Of a DNA stretch of 46,555 nt, positions 42,187 to 46,555 are shown one piece after another. Source of the stretch: Bacillota bacterium (lineage in GTDB: Bacteria > Bacillota > UBA4882 > UBA8346); contig JAEYRX010000059.1 in the NCBI GenBank assembly GCA_023435225.1, positions 1-46,555 of the forward strand, in the 5' to 3' direction. Each line of letters begins with the position of its first letter. Within the stretch, counting starts at the first letter, position 1. The notes beneath the pieces were generated by a model, which saw nothing but the letters and a program-made list of their open reading frames with translations, made no database searches and had not been told where the DNA came from. The translations under genes and the position numbers were made by a program.

Positions 42187-42862
42187 ATAATTCGGCAATT
42201 AATCCAAGAGTATATTCTCTATTTGATTGATCGGCCATTCCATTTCCAATAGTAAACTTAGCAGCTATTTGTTTGCTGAAATAATAATTAACACCGGCCC
42301 GCAACTCTTGGGGTTGCCAATTCTCCGGTTTAATTTCAACTTCGCCCCCGATTCTTAATCTTGAACCAAGTCTAATATTTGCTCCCGGAGTTAATACCAA
42401 AGCGGAAGGCCTTCCCGGAAGAGAGGTTCTGGCCTCAAGGTTTGTAAAGGCATATAAAAATTTAGCATTGTACCATAAAGAAATACCATAGTCGGCAATT
42501 TTAGAATTTTGAAAATCATAATCAGTATAAATGGTATAACCGTTTCCAACATTATTGGGACTAAATAAGGCTTTTAACATTATTTGACCGGAATCACTAT
42601 TCTTAAAATCACTGGAGAATTGACCGGAGAGTGTAATTGCCGGGGCGATTCCATAACTCAATTGAGCTTGGTATGACGGAGATGTTGTTTCAGCATTAGC
42701 AGTACGTCCGGTATAGATCCCTTTCATTTCAAAACCCAATCCGGCAGGATCAAGAATTTTACCATTTTCCGCTTGAAGGGTTAATTCATTAGCGAAAACT
42801 GCTCCGGATATTAGGAAAAGAAAAACCGTTGTTACAGTGATAACTGCGAATATTTTCTTCAT
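42185..42862 (-). CDS. Secreted protein, outer-membrane beta-barrel-like
   Basis: Not assigned to a named family. Signal peptide of about 24 residues (KKIFAVITVTTVFLFLISGAVFA). The mature 200 residues show repeated amphipathic strands ending at turns (SYQAQLSYGIAPAITLSGQF, IRLGSRLRIGGEVEI, LRAGVNYYFSKQIAAKFTIG) and a final strand EYTLGLIAEL, like small barrels of diderm bacteria. Monoderm Firmicutes rarely have such proteins, so it hints at an outer membrane. ATG with AAGGAG 9 nt upstream. Confidence 0.7.
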   Translation of the reverse strand: MKKIFAVITVTTVFLFLISGAVFANELTLQAENGKILDPAGLGFEMKGIYTGRTANAETTSPSYQAQLSYGIAPAITLSGQFSSDFKNSDSGQIMLKALFSPNNVGNGYTIYTDYDFQNSKIADYGISLWYNAKFLYAFTNLEARTSLPGRPSALVLTPGANIRLGSRLRIGGEVEIKPENWQPQELRAGVNYYFSKQIAAKFTIGNGMADQSNREYTLGLIAEL

Positions 42863-42995
42863 ATGATCGCACTCCTTTTTTGTTTATATATGTCGTAGAA
42901 TGCGATTTCTAGATATTCGCCCGGTTTCCTTTCGAAACAATTTGTCAACTATGAGAGCCAGGACCAATTGATGATAAATTTGCTAATTGCTACAA

Positions 42996-43643
42996 TCATG
43001 CCACAGTTTGCTCAATTAGTTTCGCCAACTTGGCCAGATTGTTAATTACCGCTATAGGGTAGAAGCTTTGAAAATCTTTTTTTCGGGTTGTTCCGGTAGT
43101 GACTCCTACGAATCTGACCTTGGCGGCATGGGCGGTCATGGCATCGATAATACTGTCTCCGACATAAATTACGGAGTCATTTGCACATTGTAGCTGCCGG
43201 ATGGCCAAATTTAATCCTTCGGGGTCCGGTTTGTGGTTGATTACATCTTCACCGCCGATGATAATATCAAAATATGGCAATAATTTTTCTCGTTCCAATA
43301 CTTCTTCAATCCGATAACGGTATTTGGTTGAAATAATACCGAGCGAAACTCCATGTCCTTTTATTAACTTAATTATATTAGCTACGGTTTTGTATAGTTG
43401 AGTCCGATCTACCATTATCTGGTCGGCTCGTTCTTTGAACAGCTTCACTAGTTCCTGGAAGTCGGCTCCCGGGGCCAATAGCTTAAAAGTATCCGGGAGC
43501 GTCATTCCGATGGTGGAAAGCATTAATTTTCTTGTAGGAACCTTTAAATTGGACTGTTTCAAAGCATAACCAAGACATTCCACTATTGCTCCGGCAGAAT
43601 CGGCTAAAGTGAAATCAAAGTCAAACAAAACAGCTTTGACCAT
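42996..43643 (-). CDS. HAD-family phosphatase (PpaX/Gph-like)
   Basis: Haloacid-dehalogenase hydrolase, probably phosphoglycolate or pyrophosphate phosphatase type. Motif I FDFDFTLADS (the second Asp retained), motif II IISTKYR, Lys in NHKPDPEGL, motif III GDSIIDA. The ATG at 43643 is chosen with GGAG 7 nt upstream, 1 bp behind the asnS stop; substrate not determinable from sequence. Confidence 0.9.
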   Translation of the reverse strand: MVKAVLFDFDFTLADSAGAIVECLGYALKQSNLKVPTRKLMLSTIGMTLPDTFKLLAPGADFQELVKLFKERADQIMVDRTQLYKTVANIIKLIKGHGVSLGIISTKYRYRIEEVLEREKLLPYFDIIIGGEDVINHKPDPEGLNLAIRQLQCANDSVIYVGDSIIDAMTAHAAKVRFVGVTTGTTRKKDFQSFYPIAVINNLAKLAKLIEQTVA

Positions 43644-43644
43644 A

Positions 43645-45036
43645 TCAAAACTCCGCCGAACCGGTAGTTCTAGGGAATGGGACCACATCCCGGATATTAG
43701 TCATTCCGGTTAAATACATAATTATCCTTTCAAAACCCAAACCATAGCCGGCATGTTTCGTCCCGCCATACTTCCGGATATCCAGATACCACCAATAATC
43801 CTCTTTGTTCAATCCTAAATCGTTCATTCTTCGTTCCAAAACATCCAGCCGTTCTTCTCTTTGACTACCACCGATGATTTCCCCTACTCCCGGTACCAAT
43901 AAATCCATCGCAGCGACTGTTTTTTGGTCATCATTCAACCGCATATAAAATGCTTTGATTTCTTTAGGATAGTTAATGACAAAAACCGGTTTCTTAAAAA
44001 TCTTTTCCGTTAAATATCTTTCGTGTTCGGTTTGAAGATCTTTTCCCCACTCTACCGGATATTCAAATGATGCGTTATCCTTTTTTAACAGGTCGATGGC
44101 TTCGGTATAAGTTATCCGGCCAAAATCGGAATTGATGATATTAGTTAACCTTTCTCGTAATCCGTTATCAATAAAGCTGTTGAAAAAATCAATTTCTTCA
44201 GGAGTTTTTTCCAATATATAGCGTATAATGTATTTAACCATATCTTCAGCCAGATCCATATCATCGTTCAAGTCGGCAAAAGCAATCTCCGGCTCGATCA
44301 TCCAAAATTCCGCCGCATGTCTGGGAGTATTGGAATTTTCAGCCCTAAAAGTCGGCCCAAAGGTATAGACATTGCGGAAAGCTTGGCAAAAGGTTTCAAC
44401 ATTCAATTGACCACTGACGGTAAGGCTGGTTTCTTTCTGAAAAAAGTCCCGGCTGCAATCAATTTTACCATCCTCCGATTTTGGAGGGTTATTTAAGTCC
44501 AGTGTGGTGACGCGGAACATTTCGCCGGCGCCTTCACAGTCGCTACCGGTTATAATCGGTGTATGCACATAAACAAAGTTACGTTCCTGGAAAAATTGAT
44601 GAATGGCGTAAGCTGTAAGGGAACGAACCCGGAATACCGCTGCAAAAGTATTGGTCCGGGGGCGTAAATGAGCTATGGTACGTAAATATTCAAATGAATG
44701 TTTCTTTTTTTGTAAAGGATAATCTGGAGTTGACGCGCCGGCGATTTCAATGGCGGTTGCTTTTAATTCGAACGGCTGTTTAGCGCCGGGACTTTCAACC
44801 AATTCACCTTGGACTTCGATTGCCGCTCCTACCGAGAGCTTAACTACCTCATTAAAATTCTCTAATGAGTCATCAAAAACCACTTGAAGATTCTTAAAGA
44901 ACGAGCCGTCATTAAGCTCAATAAAGCCGAATGTCTTTGAATCTCTAAGAGTTCTTACCCATCCGGAAATATTAATCTCTTTATTTAGATAATTAGCCGT
45001 TTCCCGGAAAACCTTTTTAATAATCACATTCTCCAT
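43645..45036 (-). CDS. asnS: Asparaginyl-tRNA synthetase
   Basis: Class II aminoacyl-tRNA synthetase charging tRNA-Asn. OB-fold anticodon-binding domain at residues 15-110 (ISGWVRTLRDSKTFGFIEL), then motif 2 (FRAENSNTPRHAAEFWMIEPEI) and motif 3 (GYGLGFERIIMYLTG). 463 residues. ATG at 45036 with GGAGGGG 5 nt upstream. Downstream of asnA on the same strand but separated by 266 bp of repeats. Confidence 0.97.
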   Translation of the reverse strand: MENVIIKKVFRETANYLNKEINISGWVRTLRDSKTFGFIELNDGSFFKNLQVVFDDSLENFNEVVKLSVGAAIEVQGELVESPGAKQPFELKATAIEIAGASTPDYPLQKKKHSFEYLRTIAHLRPRTNTFAAVFRVRSLTAYAIHQFFQERNFVYVHTPIITGSDCEGAGEMFRVTTLDLNNPPKSEDGKIDCSRDFFQKETSLTVSGQLNVETFCQAFRNVYTFGPTFRAENSNTPRHAAEFWMIEPEIAFADLNDDMDLAEDMVKYIIRYILEKTPEEIDFFNSFIDNGLRERLTNIINSDFGRITYTEAIDLLKKDNASFEYPVEWGKDLQTEHERYLTEKIFKKPVFVINYPKEIKAFYMRLNDDQKTVAAMDLLVPGVGEIIGGSQREERLDVLERRMNDLGLNKEDYWWYLDIRKYGGTKHAGYGLGFERIIMYLTGMTNIRDVVPFPRTTGSAEF

Positions 45037-45081
45037 CAATGCCCCTCCAGTATTAAATATGTTAAAAAATTATTTTAATAA

Positions 45082-45134
45082 CTCTGTGTCTCTGTGTCTG
45101 ATTTATAGGCCACAGAGACACGGAGACACAAAGA
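45082..45134. repeat. CTCTGTGT short tandem repeat, inverted arrays
   Basis: CTCTGTGTCTCTGTGTCTG faces CACAGAGACACGGAGACAC around a short spacer, giving a strong hairpin between asnA and asnS. Same family as 11474-11526. Confidence 0.7.
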
Positions 45135-45178
45135 AAAACATTTCAAGAAAATAGCTTACTAAAGCGTTAATTTATTAA

Positions 45179-45300
45179 ATTGAGGGGTTTTCATAATTAA
45201 AAAATTTGACATTTGAACAAAATATATTGATAGATACATCTGGGCTTTTCACTATATATTGTATTCAAAATTGAATAAAGGTAATTATGAAACTCCCTTA
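45179..45300. mobile_element. TIR hairpin element (family 2), full copy
   Basis: Terminal inverted repeats TTGAGGGGTTTTCATAATTA and TAATTATGAAACTCCCTTAA; inner arms CAAAATATATTG and TATATATTGTATT; core GATAGATACATCTGGG. Begins 2 bp behind the asnA stop. No coding capacity. Confidence 0.75.
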
Positions 45301-45302
45301 AA

Positions 45303-46325
45303 TTATAATAAGAAAATATTAGCGGCTTCACATTCCTTAATCATTTCCTCAGGCCAAATGGAAGATTGCACCTCTCCGATATGGGCTTTCTGCAAGTAAT
45401 ACATACAAAGCCTGGATTGTCCAATGCCTCCGCCAACCGAATAAGGGAGTTTACCGTTTAACAAATCCTGGTGAAATTGCATTTCCAATCGTTCTTCACA
45501 ATTGGAAGCCTTTAATTGATTAAGTAGCTCCTCCTCCCCGACCCGAATACCCATGGAAGAGATTTCAAATGCTTGGTTTAATACTGGATACCATAGTATT
45601 ATATCTCCGTTTAAATTCCAGTCATCATAATCAGGCGCCCGTCCATCATGCTTAATTCCTGATTGTAATATTCCACCGATTTTTAAAAGAAACACCGCCC
45701 CTTTAGATCTGGCAATTTCATTTTCCCTTTCTTTAGGTGTAAGTTTTGGATACATATCCTCGAGTTCCTGCGTGGTAATAAAAAATATTTCTTTTGGTAA
45801 AGCTTTTTTATATATGGGATATAATTTACAAATATAATTCTCGCAATCCTTGATTGAATTATATATTTTTTTAACAATCGATTTTAGAGTTGTTTCAGTC
45901 CGCTCCGCTTTGTTAATAATAATCTCCCAGTCCCATTGATCTACATAAATTGAATGTAGATTATCCGGTTCTTCATCACGTCTGATTGCATTCATATCGG
46001 TATAAAGACCTTCCCCAGGCTTAAAACCGTATTTAGCCAAGGCCAGCCTTTTCCATTTAGCCAAAGATTGTACAATCTCACATTTTTCACCTTTTATCGC
46101 CTTTAAATCAAAATCAACCGGTCTTTCAATACCATTTAAATTATCGTTCAATCCGGATTCAGGTTTTACAAATAAAGGAGCAGATACTCTAGTTAAGTTC
46201 AGAGACTGAGCTAAAGAAAGTTCAAAGTAGTCTTTAATTTTTTTAATCGCAATTTCTGTTTCTTTTAATGACAACTTTGAAGAATAATCACTAGGAATTT
46301 TTACACTACTTGTTAATTCCGGCAT
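45303..46325 (-). CDS. asnA: Aspartate-ammonia ligase (asparagine synthetase A)
   Basis: Makes asparagine from aspartate, ammonia and ATP. Class II synthetase-like fold: LTRVSAPLFVKPESGLNDNLNG, VQSLAKWKRLALAKYGF, YTDMNAIRRDE, VDQWDWE, KHDGRAPDYDDW and the C-terminal VGGGIGQSRLCMYYL. The ATG at 46325 with GGGAG 7 nt upstream gives 340 residues, close to E. coli AsnA (330). With asnS it forms an asparagine supply-and-charging pair. Confidence 0.96.
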   Translation of the reverse strand: MPELTSSVKIPSDYSSKLSLKETEIAIKKIKDYFELSLAQSLNLTRVSAPLFVKPESGLNDNLNGIERPVDFDLKAIKGEKCEIVQSLAKWKRLALAKYGFKPGEGLYTDMNAIRRDEEPDNLHSIYVDQWDWEIIINKAERTETTLKSIVKKIYNSIKDCENYICKLYPIYKKALPKEIFFITTQELEDMYPKLTPKERENEIARSKGAVFLLKIGGILQSGIKHDGRAPDYDDWNLNGDIILWYPVLNQAFEISSMGIRVGEEELLNQLKASNCEERLEMQFHQDLLNGKLPYSVGGGIGQSRLCMYYLQKAHIGEVQSSIWPEEMIKECEAANIFLL

Positions 46326-46374
46326 CGAATCACTCCCGTTTTTAATTTTCAAATGTTTTTTTCACAATGTAAAA

Positions 46375-46380
46375 ATTATA
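46375..46380 (-). promoter_or_regulatory. -10 box of asnA
   Basis: TATAAT on the minus strand about 50 bp before the asnA start; a usable -35 (TTGTAA) lies only 15 bp further upstream. The rest of 46381-46555 shows no clear gene or T-box. Confidence 0.4.
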
Positions 46381-46555
46381 TCATAAAAAAACTCTTTACA
46401 ATAAAAAGATATATAATCTAAATATTAGCACTAGCGTTGCATTAAATTAATTTTCCAAAGTCAACCCAACTCATAAAAAAGCATAAGTAATATATATCCA
46501 AAAATAGTACATACAACCATCGTTTTTTTCTTTTGGAGAGTAAGGTTCTGGTAAT

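Noticed and set aside
46460..46520. Short minus-strand ORF of about 16 hydrophobic residues upstream of asnA
   Set aside because: No ribosome-binding site and too short to support.
46326..46555. T-box riboswitch upstream of asnA
   Set aside because: No AGGGTGGNACCGCG motif and no antiterminator/terminator pair; the region upstream of asnS also lacks one.
1..46555. tRNA, rRNA, prophage or complete insertion sequence
   Set aside because: No cloverleaf, rRNA segments, transposase with DDE motif or phage structural gene could be recognised.

Overview
The window reads as an ordinary chromosomal segment of an anaerobic, endospore-forming, low-GC Firmicute (Bacillota). Sporulation genes are present (dacF-spoIIAA-spoIIAB-sigF, spoIVFA-spoIVFB, spoIIP, a spoVAEA-type gene, Spo0A boxes). 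Ribosomal protein L27 has the Firmicute N-terminal extension with its Prp protease next door. Two [FeFe]-hydrogenase catalytic subunits indicate fermentative H2 metabolism. A secreted protein that looks like an outer-membrane beta-barrel (42185-42862) hints at a double-membrane lineage such as Halanaerobiales or Limnochordia/Hydrogenispora-like bacteria; this placement is inference. Nearly everything lies on the minus strand; only rpmB and prs are on plus.

Layout. 240-1340: a tyrosine recombinase with an unusual N-terminal domain. 1526-9928: two hydrogenase operons. One encodes a NuoE-like subunit, a giant NuoF/NfnB-like flavoprotein fusion and HydA; the other encodes a small HndB-like ferredoxin and a second HydA. 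Both have a good sigma-A-type promoter and the same kind of palindrome, AGGAC-N3-GTCCT, in the leader. 10028-11342: folP-folK. 11660-15137: dodecin, then the spoIIA locus read from dacF to sigF plus a small membrane protein. 15301-16341: an HD-GYP protein with two Spo0A boxes upstream. 16572-24093: the conserved spoIVFA-spoIVFB-(radical SAM pair)-rng-rplU-prp-rpmA cluster. 24398-28631: a ferredoxin and an operon of two HgdB-type iron-sulfur proteins, a BadF-type activase ATPase and a Mug-type DNA glycosylase. 28920-32194: a probable sporulation operon DUF1614-spoIIP-DUF3189-DUF3189-spoVAEA behind a sigma-F-like promoter. 32652-37980: rsmD-coaD-coiled coil-cmk-ispH-rpsA, preceded by the FakB-like DegV gene. 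38105-40601: fakA, an Asp23/YloU protein and a DUF1858 protein. 40848-42150: rpmB and prs. 42185-46325: the barrel protein, a HAD phosphatase, asnS and asnA.

The most distinctive non-gene content is a rich set of short interspersed repeats. (1) A composite of about 184 bp made of two palindromes joined by TTACAG(C/T)TGTA, present twice in opposite orientation (9557-9740, 36371-36553), with solitary arms elsewhere. (2) A 90-120 bp terminal-inverted-repeat element with three copies, each directly behind a stop codon or supplying it. (3) A REP-like imperfect hairpin with four copies. (4) Three families of degenerate 7-8 bp short tandem repeats, often arranged as inverted arrays. They sit between genes, and several provide the last codons or the stop codon of the neighbouring gene. 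No tRNA, rRNA, CRISPR array, complete insertion sequence or prophage was seen.
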